DNA of 64,000 nucleotides, from contig CM030707.1 in NCBI GenBank assembly GCA_017979445.1, positions 18,241,086 to 18,305,085 on the forward strand. Reading direction: 5' to 3'. The translations under genes and the position numbers were made by a program. The notes below the pieces were generated by a model. That model saw only the letters and a program-made list of their open reading frames with translations, was not told the DNA's origin and searched no databases. Numbering within the stretch: position 1 is the stretch's first letter; every line of letters begins with the position of its first letter. Below are positions 11,531 to 24,600 of this stretch, one piece after another. Source of the stretch: Akebia trifoliata (lineage: Eukaryota; Streptophyta; Magnoliopsida; Ranunculales; Lardizabalaceae).

Positions 11531-12606
11531 AAACAAACCATTTTCGCATATTTGAGCGATTAGAACCAAGTCAATATATCTCTTTGTGCCCGTACAATAG
11601 GAGATCGACAGATAAGATTGATCCATCTCAACAATGGTCACCAAGTCAACCATTGGTGTACTACATATCAAATAGAAAAATGTACTTCGGCTATTCACAA
11701 CAATGCACATGTGTGAAGGTGAATATTTCCAGTTCTCACGGTTGAACAAATAAAAATATAAGATAAACTTCTATATAGAATTAAAGGGATTGACTTCACT
11801 TAACTCTAAACTATAGAGAGAAAATCTTTTTTGCTTTTTAAAAACTCTCACCATATATTTCCCACCAAAAACTAAATAATGGTTGTGCGTTCAAGTCTCC
11901 ACCAAATTCATTTTGAAAAGCTCATCAGTTTAAATTAAATCTAATGCGAAACCAATACAAGTTTATTGGAGAGGAAATCATCATCGCCAATTGCACCTTA
12001 TCCCTATATGTAGCTTTTAACCATTGATTAAGATAATGTTCAGTATGCAATGAAACAGTGTTCATATTCAATAAGTAAAAAAAAAAAATCCAGAGAAGAG
12101 CAACAAACAACCATGTAAGAACAAATCTGTAGAATCCATGGAATTAGTAAAACCAATACTAATGTGAATTCATCCTCAAAACTTCACCTAAATACCTTGA
12201 ACAGATAAAATGAACAGGATGATAGATGAAAGAATGAAAAATAATAAATAATAAATGTCGCTCAATAGCGAGTAATAGTCATGGAGGTGGTAGTAGTAGT
12301 ACAAGGGTGACAAGATGCTTATGCCTCCGAACAAACAAAAAGAGATGATGGTCATACGGAAATGAAATAAGAGAAGAATGCGGCTAATTTTACCCGAAAC
12401 AATATTTGTAGAGAAGGAAAAAAATGCAATTCAGCTATTCGATTTCCTCACATCCTCTTTTCTCAACAAAATGATCGCAATGACCGAGTGGCAGTTCTGC
12501 GTAGCCTAGGGTAACACGAAGGTGTAACCATCTTCAAGGCGTTGGCCAAACCTGGATAATGAGGTAGTGTGGCCAAGCATAAAGTATAACACAGACGTAA
12601 ATCATG
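10549..12606. other. Intergenic stretch with simple repeats
   Basis: It lies between the E2 pseudogene and the 3' end of the DUF616 gene. It holds an (AATCT)n run at about 11380-11403 and a (CA)n microsatellite at 11493-11526. No gene or RNA was recognised. The 3' UTR of the DUF616 gene presumably extends from 12606 downward. Confidence 0.5.
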
Positions 12607-15600
12607 TCACTCCATCATTCGCAAGGGAATTTTTCGCTTCGCCTCTGATCTATGATGGAATAGTTTCACTATAGCTCGTCTCTCACAATCCTATAATAAA
12701 AGTAACCCAAATGAGAAAATTTTGAAAGTTTAATTAGTGGGTGATAAGTTGAGGGAATATATAGACATATGGAAGGCTGAAAGCTAAAAAGAGAGAAAAT
12801 CAAAGGGAGAGAAATGAGAAAAAAATAATCGTGAAAGAAAATTACCTTGAACATTTTGAGATGAAACGGTTTCTCAGGATTCATCCTTCTAAGCTTGAAA
12901 TATGTATATGCAAAACTCAGTTGATCACGAGGAGTAAATCGATCAACCTCGTTGAACCAGAGACAAGAGAACAAATTAGACATTGGTGTGTGTGCTCTCA
13001 CAATAAAAGAACCTTCGGGAACATCTGTTTCACAGCACAAACAACAGTTAAAGAGAGAATTATAGACAAATTTAATCAAACATGAAGTTTTGCACAATAT
13101 CGTACTGCTAGGAAGTAACTTATTGGGATCTGAGGCATTGAATCTTGTCATCCCGTCGGCCTTGTAGAATGCAAATTGTTGATCGATAATGGTATGGTTG
13201 AACTTGTTCAGCTTCTTATTTTGAGCCACCTCTTCCCACAAGCAGTGTCGGTCATAGTGGTTGGAAATTGCATACTCGAAACCCTTTCGCCACAGAAAAT
13301 ATTCCAAGATGAGGATAGGATCTCTTTGGAGGCGCAATTTACTATCCAACCAGATTGAATACCTGAGAATATTCTATAGAAAAACATCAGAAACAAAAAG
13401 CTAAAAGTTGTTTGGACAAGAGAATGCCTAGATACAACCTGCTTCTATACAAATTAAACAGCACCGCACATCAAAACTACGATTTCTAGTATTTTTTTTT
13501 TTTTTTTGGGTATTCTTTTTTTCACAATTCCCAGACTACGGAAGAACTGTGGAAACAATCTCATAAGAAAAACTCCATATATCAATGCTGGCTATGTTTG
13601 ATATCTGAGCTCCACTTCGAGTGAGGAGTGTTATTGAAGAGCTTATTTCACTTCCATCTTTAGTAGACTAGTAGTTAACATTTCCTAAATTTAATGAATT
13701 ACAGAGTTATTCTTCTAGATTTCTAAGTTATTGTAGTTGGGATTCATCATACTCTTTCATTTGTTATTACTATAATATCATCCCATGTACTCTAACCTAC
13801 ATCACTTTTTATGATCCGCCTATCTACCATTCTTTATTCTCTCCAACTTTTCTTCTATCCTCATTAAGAACCCTAGTTTCAACTGACTCAGCCAAGTTTT
13901 ATTTCAACATTAATTTTAAGGATAATTATAAAGTCACTATGCGAAGGAATTGTACAGACTAATATAAATTTGACTGGTCAAGTTGTATTACAGTATCAAC
14001 TTGTGTCATAAATGCATGGTTTACAGTTCCATTCTCGAGTTACATCTCAAAAACAATTGAAAAATCAAGATGCCTCAACAAAAACAACAGTAGAAAATAG
14101 AGACAAACTGAAACATACTGTATCAATGTCTTGTTCTGGTCTTCCTTGGGGACCAAAACGTCTCGGTTGAGACTTTTGAGATAAAACAAAACTTCGAACC
14201 ACGGTCAGTTTCACCATTCACATATAATCCATTAACTGAAATGTAGATTTAATGGTCTTACTTTTACAAGATGCGCTACCCATCCTCGAGTTTTCATGGC
14301 CCACTAACAAAACCATAAGCAAAAGGAGAGTGGGGAAGTGACGAGTATGAAAGGATTAGTGACTTCGCTATTACCGATGGGGCAACCACCGATACCAAAG
14401 GTCAAAATTCAATTCGTGTAACATAATTTAAGATTATGAAGCTCTAATTAGATAATGCTAATCCTTAGGTCTTCCTTTTTCCCTTGGGCTTTACTATATA
14501 CTCCATTGAGCTCCCTTTTTAAATCTCTGTTATCAATTTTAACCTGTTGACACATTCAAGTGGGCTACATTTGCAAAACTAATGACAGTCGTGGTGATTT
14601 ATCTCATGTCTTGTACTTCAACTTGGTGCATGGCATAAAGTGAATAACAATCTTGAGTACATGTAAGACCCAATCATGGTTATATATTATGAGTCGAGAC
14701 AATCTGACGCTCCTTTTTTGTACACTCCCTTCACAGAACTATACAAAATCATAAATATCTGTCCTTGTGTATCCCGAAGCAATGGATCTACAGTCTTGTG
14801 AAGGGAGTGTACAAAAAAGGAGTGTCAGATTATCTAGATTCATATATTATATCTTTCATTGAGCATGCTCTCATTGTAAGGCATAGACTAGCGTTAATAG
14901 ATTGAATTTTTTTTTCTCTCATAGACAATAAAAAATCCATCTCAACTATCACAAATATCTAATCGACACAATTATTATTATTATTATTTTGGCTAGGTAA
15001 GCAAGGGGTTAGTGGTTAACGAAAGTGAAGGTGGGTTCAAACAGGGTTTGAACCTAGGTCATGGGATCAACACTCCTTGAGCCTTTTTACCAAGTTAGCT
15101 AAGTGGCACCTTCTCTATACGAAAAAGTTACGAAAGAATTAAAATAGATTTCAGAAACTGAGCTTCAAATATCACGAGTGTATGTTGTCCACAAAGGAGA
15201 GAACCATAATGAATTTCAGGGAAGCTTCTCGACTAAACTCTAAATGATATATCTCAGAACTCTTGAGGTGACGTCAATATAAGCAAATTCGAAAATTTTG
15301 TAATATGAAAATGCCTACGTGGAACACATAAAAATGAACATGAAACTTGACTAGTAATACAGTATTTCCATCATCTACTTAGTATGATCCATACCTTGCA
15401 GAAGGAAAAAGTCGATGTGCCAAAAATTTTGGAACTTTCCCCACTCTCCGCATGTCGGTATAAGGTAAATTCTTCACCACCACAATCCTCCATAAACCAA
15501 TAAAACCCATTTGGTCCGGCTTTTGACCTTCTAAAGACAGTGTTTGCAATGTATTTTCATCCATAAACATAACAAAGCAGACATTTTTCTTTGACATACG

Positions 15601-18600
15601 GGTGACCTGCAATTAAGAGGTTGCCATCAATTGCATTTTTAGATCACATTCTTGAATAAAAGGCTGTCATACATATGTACCCAAAGAAGTTTAATGCAAA
15701 GGTTCAATTTATAACAAAACATTATGAGTTGGACCAAGCTCCACCAGTTGTACCAGTAAAAGCATGAAATAAAATTGTCAACAGAAACAGGTTAAGTTCC
15801 CTGAGCTTGCAAACTACCTTTACACTCCATATGAAGATAAAATCCAGGAGGGTGATCAACTCTCCATGCAATAAGGCGTCTACATCCGAATGATGTAGGG
15901 GCCACTTTGGTAGGGTGGCAATAGAGAATAAATATTAATGAGCTGGTCTAGGCAACAAGAGCAAAGGTCTTATGATTAACTGATACAATAAATGTGGGAG
16001 AAACCTTCGACAACTAATGCTGCTTTATGCCTTCCAATGGACCTATCAGTCCTTAGTATGGTTCTTTTCAAAAGCTTCCATTTCTTCTTACGTAGATTGG
16101 TGCAACTCAGGTTTTGACAATGCCTCAGAAAGAAGGGATGGAACAGTAGGTCTACCTGGCAATACCTGCGAAAAATGAGTTGTAGTTGTAGTTGGGGAGA
16201 ATTGGGCTGACAGACACATGATGAGAATATGATGATTAGTAAACGAACGCTAGCCTTTGCAAAGAGAGGATCACAAGATTGAACAAAAGTAGGTTCAGAG
16301 GCTACACCTTCCTGTTTTGTGTTGGTAAGAGGCTCAGTGATTGTTTTTTGGTTCCTCCATTTCAAAATATCGAATGCACTTGTCTTTACCTGAAGTATTC
16401 TTAGGTAATTCAGCCTGTTGAGAAAAAATAGAAGGGGGGCAAGGAACTAGTAATGAAACATCCTCAACCACAGACAAGGGAAGAGACAAGGGCTTACATT
16501 TATTTGAAAAGTAGCCAGTATAAAAATGTTGCAACCAAAGATAGAAATCTTTTTTTGTATCCTTTTTTATTACTAGAATATCCCACAAATACCCATATAA
16601 TAGATCCATCACAAAATTTATTCATGAAAGGATCATGGGTAGGATCAAAGCAATGCAATTGAAGATGTAAGAATAGCCTCGGACCAAATACATGAGGGTT
16701 CTTGTGAGATTGAAAAAAGTAGGAGAGACCTCTGGAAGATGTTTATTTGTTTCACCTTCCTTTCAGCCTTGCTTGGGAAATGATCCCAATGTTCCTGTGG
16801 GGGTTTGGGGGTCAGAAACTTTGGTGTGATGAACTCAACTTGCTTAGGAAGTGGCATTGGAGATTTGAGGAGGAGGATGGAAGTTTGTGGAGAAGAGTAA
16901 TAGCATAAAAGTTTGGGGTGAAGGTTAGGGTGGGAAAGTGGTGAACCTAAGCGGTCCTATGGTTGCAGGTTGTGGGAAAGCATTTCAGGAGACTTCCGTT
17001 GTTCAAGAAGAAGGTGAAGTTTAAGGTACCTGTAATAGGGTTCACTTTTGGGAAGATTGGTGGTGGGGAGTTGAAGGACCAATTTCCAGAGCTATTTGAA
17101 ATGGCTTTGAAGAAGGGGCAGCCCGTCTCATCCTTTTTGTGTAGAGATGGAGGAGTGGGTCTTGGGATTTCAGATTTAGAAGAGCTTTCAATGGTTGGAA
17201 TCTAGAAAGATTGGAGAGATTAACAGAGGTGATGGAGCCTATTGCATTTGATACAGGTTGATGATAGGCAAGTTTGGGAAGGTGATGGGCGTTTTACAGT
17301 GAGTTCTACGTATCAATTGATGGTGCAGTCCACGGAGAGTGGCTATCCTCACGCATCTATCTGGAACAGAAAGGTCCCCTGGACAATCTCTATCTTTGTG
17401 TGGTCACACAGCTTTACACAAGATCTTGACTTTGGATAAGCGTATAAGACGAGGTTTTGCGTCTCCTAATTTTTGCTGTGTGTAAGGAAGGTGGGGAATC
17501 AGCTGATCATGTGCTCATTCATTTTTTTTTTATAAATATAAATTGTATAAATAAAAGGAAGGGGAGGCTGAGGTAGCCCCCAAACAACAAGACTAGAAAA
17601 GCAACAAGGGAAAAGCAAAAAGAAATAAAAAATACACGCCCTGCGGGGAGCTAACTAACACCAAAGATATCCCAGTTAAAAACAAAATCTTGGAAACGCA
17701 CTCCCTCAAAGTCTTTGCTCATCTTTGACCACATGAATAGAAATCCCAAAATCTCTAAGATTACTGTATGAGACGAGTTCTCTTTGCAATGGAAGACCCT
17801 GTTATTGCGCTCTCTCCAAAGACCCCAAGCAATGGCAAAAGGCAGGATAGCCCAGAGAAACCTCTTTCTTGAATAGAAGATATTGAAACTCCACCCCTCC
17901 AAAAGTTCAGAAAAAGATAAGGGAAAAACCCAATCCACATGGAAGCGAGCTAAGAAGAACATCCAAATAACTCGAGAAAAAGGACAATGACTTAGAATAT
18001 GATTAACAGACTCCCCATCCCTATAACAAAGAAAGCAAAAGTTTGGAGTAATCCACCCTCGTTTTATCAAATTATCCAAAGTAAGGATTCTACCCAACGA
18101 GGCAAGCCACATAAAGAACGAAACCTTAGAAGGAACATGAACGGACCAAACGACAGATGGTAAGGATGAGACTTCACCCGACGGCAACAAACAATGAATG
18201 TGCTCATTCATTGTTCCTTCACTTCTCAGGTTTGGTCCCATTTTCTTTCGTTATTTGGAGTGGAAGGCTGCTTTCCTGTGTCAGTTAGAGATTTTTTCGG
18301 GTCCTGGTTATTTTGGGGCAATCCCTTCTCCAAATTGAAGCAGTTTTTGTGGTGCTTGGCGCCTTATGTTATTTGTTGGAGCCTGTGGAAGGAGAGAAAT
18401 GGACGCATTTTTTTAAGGAAAGGAGTCACCAATGCAGGATTCCATTGTTTCTTCGCAGGCTTTGTTGTATTTTTGGTGTAAACTCTGCAAGGATTTTAGG
18501 GGTATTCTTTGAAGATTTTCTTGGGAGGAGTCGCCATTGCAGATTCCGTTTTTTTGTTCTTCCTTTGTTTTCTTGTTCTTTCAGGTTGGTCATCTTGACC

Positions 18601-21600
18601 TCCATTTCTTCCTCTTTCAATAAAATATCTTTACTTATTAAAAAAAAATGTAGTAGTAGTTCCAATAGAGTATAAACTAAGAAAAAAGTCGACTGAGATA
18701 GTTTGGGCATTTTTAATGAAGGCCAACTATAGTCTCAGAATAAATATTCAACTTGAAGGTTCTAGAATAGCCAGAGGAAGACCCAAAACAACGTGTATTG
18801 CAATAGTAAAAGCAAATATGAACACACTTTCAATAACATAAATCATGGCTCTGGACAAAGTGGCACAAAGGAACATGATTTGTTTAGCCAATCCCAAATC
18901 ATTTGCAAGGTTTCGATGATGATGACACTATCTTATGGTTTTCATCATATAAACCCACGTAACACATGTAATCATCAATCAATGTGAAAAAACACCAATG
19001 ACCAAAAAAAAAGTTGAAGAAAGAAAGACACCAAACATCCAAATCAATAACACTTAATGGTCTAGTATTTCTAATTTCACTATGTAATGGATAAGAAGCA
19101 TGAAAATGCTTATGTAATTGACAATGTCACATTGCCACACAGAAATAGAACCACGGTGAGAGGGGAATATAAGTTTCAAAATATTTATAGATAGGTGGCC
19201 CTAGGGGTGTAAACAGGCTCGGACTAAGCTTCTTTTGGGTAGGGTTGGGCCAAATCGGAGTTGAATAGTATTGGGCCAAGCTGATTTACAAACCTAAAGC
19301 CCAAGTCTAACCAACGGCAGCGGGCTTCAGGCCGGCCTATTTATTAAAAAATGAAATTTAAAAAGAGAAAAAAATCTAAAAACTCAAACTTTCATCGTTG
19401 TTAAGTGCCAAACGTTGTTTCTTAGGCCCAAAAATAATTGAAGTTTCTTTGATCTGTAAGGCCTCAAAATTCTCAATGGCACTGTGTTTTGGAGGGAAAA
19501 AACCATAAAAGTTTTCATTAACAGAATGAATTACCTAGAAACTAGACCTGGTTGACTCGATAGGTATATTTCAAATCTTGATTTACAAAATTTGAAAGGG
19601 TGAATTTGGTATGCCGATTCAGAAACTCTTCGAGTCAAATTGGAAACTAAGGATAGGTATATTTTATATCCATTCCTTTTTGGTAAATTACAAATAAAAA
19701 AATTTTGAAATAAAAAAGTTGATTTTATGTATTGATAGTTTTAATAAATATTTTATAGAATCACCAAAGTGAGCTTATGATTCATTCAGTTGACTTGATT
19801 CAATGGACATTTGAGTCAAATTTTGGAGTTTTTAAAATCATTGGTTCAAAAAAACACCAAAAATGTGTTAGGTGTATATTAAATGCTAAGGATGCCTTAT
19901 TTTTTATGTATATTTGTTAAAAAAACTGTTTTACATTACAAACCTAACTTCAAAACAATCACCAATAGTAGGATTACTTGGTTTGGGAAGGGAGATTCAG
20001 GCTGAATACGGGCTGAGCTTCCAAAGTCAGGGCCCATGCCCAGCTTGACTCTAACCTGCCGGGCCAGCCCATGGGCTCGCAGGCATTACTTTTGCATCCC
20101 TAGGTCGCCCAAACAGCACGCCACAACATGGCTGAATTTACTAAAAACATCAACTGGGATAAATGTGGACCTCCTGAAAGTCAAGGAAGCTTGGAAGAGG
20201 TGAAGTCCATGACTCTCATACCTCATGCTTCCCTCAATAAAGGCCCCCAAAGACAATGAGTACAAAAGAAAGTAATGCTGCAAGTCAACCTTTTCGAAAT
20301 AGTATTAACAAACAAATAAGCAAGTAGCTTGGATACATGCAAAACAAATGTAAGAGGAAAGGATGAGGAAAGATCTAAAGGAGCACTACCGCCAACAAAA
20401 GAAAGAGAATCAACAAAAATTGATCATCTAGAACTATGTTGACGAAATGAAGAAACAAGTTTGACAAACAAGGTACATGGTTTGTGGCTTCTAAAGCTAT
20501 GATCTAGAAGAGGCATAGAATGTGTAGTATCATCTATATATGAGTGTCCCTATATATACCCGAGATGAAGTAAATATGGTGGTAGATAAAGAATTTACAA
20601 GCCAATCTAAAAATATGTTCTCTCAACTTCTCCACTTGAATCCATTTACGATTCTTCAGCAATTAAAAAGGATTGAGATAGGCTCTCGCTCATCATAACT
20701 TAATACCAAAAACAAAATTATAATCCATCAAGTACCCAAAAAAATAAGAGCGCAAAGTCACTAGAATTTCCTCAACCAAATAGTATATCAATTTTGAGCT
20801 GCTTGAAACGTCATCAACAAGAATAATACACCCTATAACATATTCCATCACCCTAGAGAAGTAATTCCATCACCAATAAATATCAGAACTTCAAATTGGA
20901 AGAGAATCCATATATTGCACCAATCCATGCTTCAAAAATCATCAATCATCATAGTGAGATTACCAAGTTCCATCAAACTACTACAACAAAATGAAGTCAT
21001 GTGAGCATTTGTACCCGTCAGATGAATATAGGCTTGAATCTACTCAAGTAACTTAATTTATTCCAAAATAAGGTGGCAACTGAGAAGTAATAGTGATGGG
21101 AAGAAGACTTCTAAGCAACCTTTCAAGATCCAAACTAGAGGAAAGGAATTCATAATTTCATATAATGCCCAAAACAAGTGGAGCACTCACCAACAACAGC
21201 TATTTACCAAAAAGGGTACTCAACACAATAAAATAACCTTCAGAGAATAGTGTATAATAAATAAATGAAAAACATGCTTAAAAAAGCATAGCACCAGCAG
21301 ATTCAGTTCATATGCATCAGGCTTGTAGCACCTATATCTTCTAAAACAAAAGAGTAAAATCCTGTCAACAACTTTCAAACTGCATCCAAAAGTGGAAGCT
21401 AACCTACAAGGTGATAGCAAAAAAAATAATAATAATCTAAAAGGTGATGGGGAAGATGGAAAAGAAACCAAAAACCACTTTCTCCTTCTTGAGGATGTCG
21501 ATATGATGGGTTACTTAGAGCAGATGGCTTATGGCAGATTCTATACATAGATAAGGCGAGTTAAAACCATCATGCTTGAACTGAATTTGGAGTTGTAGTC

Positions 21601-24600
21601 ATGAAGAATGATTGCTCTAATACCATGTGGGAAACAGAAGAAATGAAGACGACCATGTCAAAGAAAATGACGAGAGAAAGAATGAGACAAGATTGTTGTG
21701 TTGTGTTATCTCTCACACAAACACCTATTATTTGTACTTGGGTGAAAAATACATATAGGCCCTTAATGAAGGGCAAAAAGGTACTTAATGAAGGGCAAAA
21801 AGATAATGGAAAGAAAAGCAACTAATTCTTACTATACCCACATCCTATATACTTGTAATTCCTCCTTTTTTATTGGTACACGCAATTTCTATTGTGTCCT
21901 ACCACAATATTATGCATTTTGGGCTTCTTGAAGTTATGTGAGACACCCAAATACGTGTCAGACACTAACACACGTGTTCTTTTTATTGGTAAATAATAGT
22001 TAGTAGTCTAATTCTATTATTTCTATGTAAGGGCATTTATGTCCATTCACTTTTTTATTATTATAAGCATCTGTCAAGCTCTTAATTAGAGACTTGACAA
22101 TTCTACAATTCTTCTTGGTATCAGAGCCATTAGGATCCAACGCCCCCCTCTCTTGGTTCCCCTTCGATCTCCTTCCTCCCTCTCCTTTTCTCTTCTTTTC
22201 TCCTCTATTCTTTAGAAAAATCTACTAATCTAAAGTAGCCTCGTTAAGCAACCTCCCTTTCGAAGGTTCTTTCTTTTTTCCTTCTTTTTCTCTTTGATCA
22301 CATGCTGCGATAATTCTCTGCGTTATGTTTCATGCCCTATTTTTTCCATCATTAGTCTTTGGTTGGACTGTTGGGTCCCTTTTTTTACCTACGATAGCAG
22401 CACTACAACCTGTGGAGGCTTGCAACAACACCTAGGGTGCCTTTGGAAATTTGTAACAGTGGCTGCAAAGCTTGTAAAACATTGCGACAGACCATGGAGT
22501 GTTGTTTATGATCTGTGACAACAACATAACCCACTGGGGTGCAGTTTAAAAGCATGCGACAGCAACTGTACTGTTGTTTGTGATCTGCGACAGCAAAAGG
22601 GTCTTACTTGGAAGCCTGCGACAGACCGTAGAGTGTTGTTTGTGATCTGCGATAGCAACAAAACCAACTGGGGTGTTGTTTAGAAACCTGCGATAGAAAG
22701 AGAACCTCTTTGGGGGGCCCACAAAACCCTTGCAATAGCAACTTGTTGTCTTCACAGTCCTGTTACAACACCTCAACAGCACCATTCTTGTGTGGTAGTT
22801 TTGATTTGCAACAGCAAAGCTCGTTATTTAGGTGATCTTAATTTAGATTGTACGAAATCTCCCTTCAATTCACAAGTACCTTTACTTCTTGTCCATAGTA
22901 AGCCATGATATCTACCAAAGAAATAAATGACTCCCACACTGCTCTTGGGGCAAATTCTTCTGCTAAACGGATTACCAATGCTCTACTAGATGGTCATAAT
23001 TTTCAGTCATGGTCTCGATCTATGCGACTTTATTTGGGTAGTAGAGGTAAATCCGATTAGTTATTGGGCATCATCCTTAAGTCACCCCTCACTAATCTCA
23101 AATTTGAACAATGGAAAATCGATAGTTGTACTATTCTTGGATGGTTATTTAATTCTATGGAGCAGTGTATTTATACCATATTCATGTACCATGAGACTGT
23201 ATCTTCTTTGTGGTCAACCCTCACTTAGACATATGCACATGCTATGAATGACTTGGGGATTTATGAGCTTTATTGGGATATTGCCAAAGCTACCCAAGGC
23301 ACTCAAAGTATGGCGAATTACTTTGGATTCCTTCAGTCCTGTTGGGAGGAGCTTTCGCACTGAGTCTATGGTTGAGTTGTCTACAGAGGCAGCTGGTTAT
23401 GTGGTTAAGCGGATTGCTCAACATCAGACATACCAACTCCTCATGGGTCTAAGTCCTGAGTTTGAGGTACTTCGGATATAGATCCTTCACACTACTCCTT
23501 TACCATCTTTAATTGAGACATTTGCGACCATTGATAATGATGAGCGCCGTTGCCGTGTAGTTTCTTCTCAAACTCAGGCCCCTACGATTTTCTCTACCCA
23601 GCTACAGATCAGATGGCTCTCGCAGCCAATTTAGATTTCTCTGACTCTCGTACTCAAGGACATGGAAGTTGAGCCCGTGGTCATGGTAAAAGAAATGGCC
23701 TTACTTGCAGCTATTGTGGGAAGGTTGAACATGAGAAAGCCCGTTGTTTTCAACTCTATCCCCATCTTTTGAGATCTTCTGTGGGATAGTCCTCAACTGT
23801 TGCGTCAGTTATTACACCCCCAAGTACATCCTCTGCACTTCATGTTACTCAGTCTCGCTCTGCTCCTCTGACATGGGTAATTGATTTTGGCGCCTCTGAT
23901 CACATGACTGGTGAGTCTAGCCACTTTACATCCTCTATCTTCCCCACTACTCAGAGGGAGGTTAATCTTTCTGATGGGTCTCTTACACTTATCCACAACA
24001 AGGGTACCATCTCATTATCCCCTGATTTTTCTCGACTCTATGTTTCTTTCTCTTCACCTATCTCTTAACCTTTTATCTGTGAGTAGTATTACCAAATCCT
24101 TAAATTGTTCCGTAACTTTTTTTCCTACTCACTGTATTTTTCAAGACCTGGCTTCGAGGAGGATTTTTGGCAAGGGATATGAGAAGGATGGGTTGTACTT
24201 GTTTGGATCTCAACCGACTGCAGTTCCAGCATCTGTGCTTCCATCTTTTGGGAGCCACACTTTTTCATCTCAGACTTTAGATTTATGGTATGGTCGTTTA
24301 TGACATGTCAATTTTCAGCACTCATGTTCTTTATTTTCTGCTTTAAAAACTTCTTGTAGTGGAGACAAATTTCAGTACTCTATGTGTGAACTTTCTAAAC
24401 ACACTCGTACCTTTTATATTCCTCGTATGCATCGATTTAATGCAATATTTAATTTAGTTCATTCTAATGTGTGGGGGCCTTTTTCTATTACTGCGTTTAA
24501 TAGTTATAGATACTATGTTACATTTATAGATGACTATTCTCGTTGCACTTGGATTTATTTGATGCATTCTCGTTCTGAGGTGCTCCTTATTTTTATTAAT

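Larger units (their letters stand above)
13363..15394 (-). other. DUF616 intron 4
   Basis: An intron of 2032 nt between a donor reading ag|gtatgg at 15395/15394 and an acceptor reading ctcag|gtattc at 13363/13362. The joined codons read S-A-R-Y-S-I-W, as in the family. It holds a small palindromic MITE (14698-14834) and a SINE-like element (14996-15115). The rest is unremarkable. Confidence 0.8.
15960..21906 (-). mobile_element. Copia-A: degenerate Ty1/copia element, broken by later insertions
   Basis: The 5' LTR is at about 21626-21906 (TGTGG...CCACA on the minus strand). It is followed by a primer-binding site TGGTATTAGAGC (complement of 21614-21625) complementary to initiator Met-tRNA. 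Gag-like sequence lies at about 20104-21600 and integrase core remnants (FIDDY-like, with DVW) at about 18800-19170. Integrase C-terminal sequence including [12 protein letters not shown] is near 16540-16620, and a reverse transcriptase start ([10 protein letters not shown]...KNHT) is near 16060-16140. It is full of frameshifts, and no 3' LTR was found. LINEs and a 900-bp TIR element split it. Orientation matches the host gene. Confidence 0.65.

Noticed and set aside
15044..15101. A tRNA gene on the minus strand
   Set aside because: A and B boxes are present, but acceptor, anticodon and T arms do not pair as a complete tRNA; SINE is the better reading.
15976..16612. Two minus-strand frames as possible N-terminal exons of the DUF616 gene
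   Set aside because: Their content ([22 protein letters not shown]) is Copia integrase/reverse transcriptase, and the real upstream exons were found at 32782-37627.
16963..17205. Plus-strand frame as a host gene inside the intron
   Set aside because: It continues into a LINE zf-RVT tail with a poly(A) end, so it is transposon-derived.
22430..22800. CRISPR-like or satellite array
   Set aside because: The repeats are variable, lie in the leader of a Copia element, and the DNA is plant nuclear.
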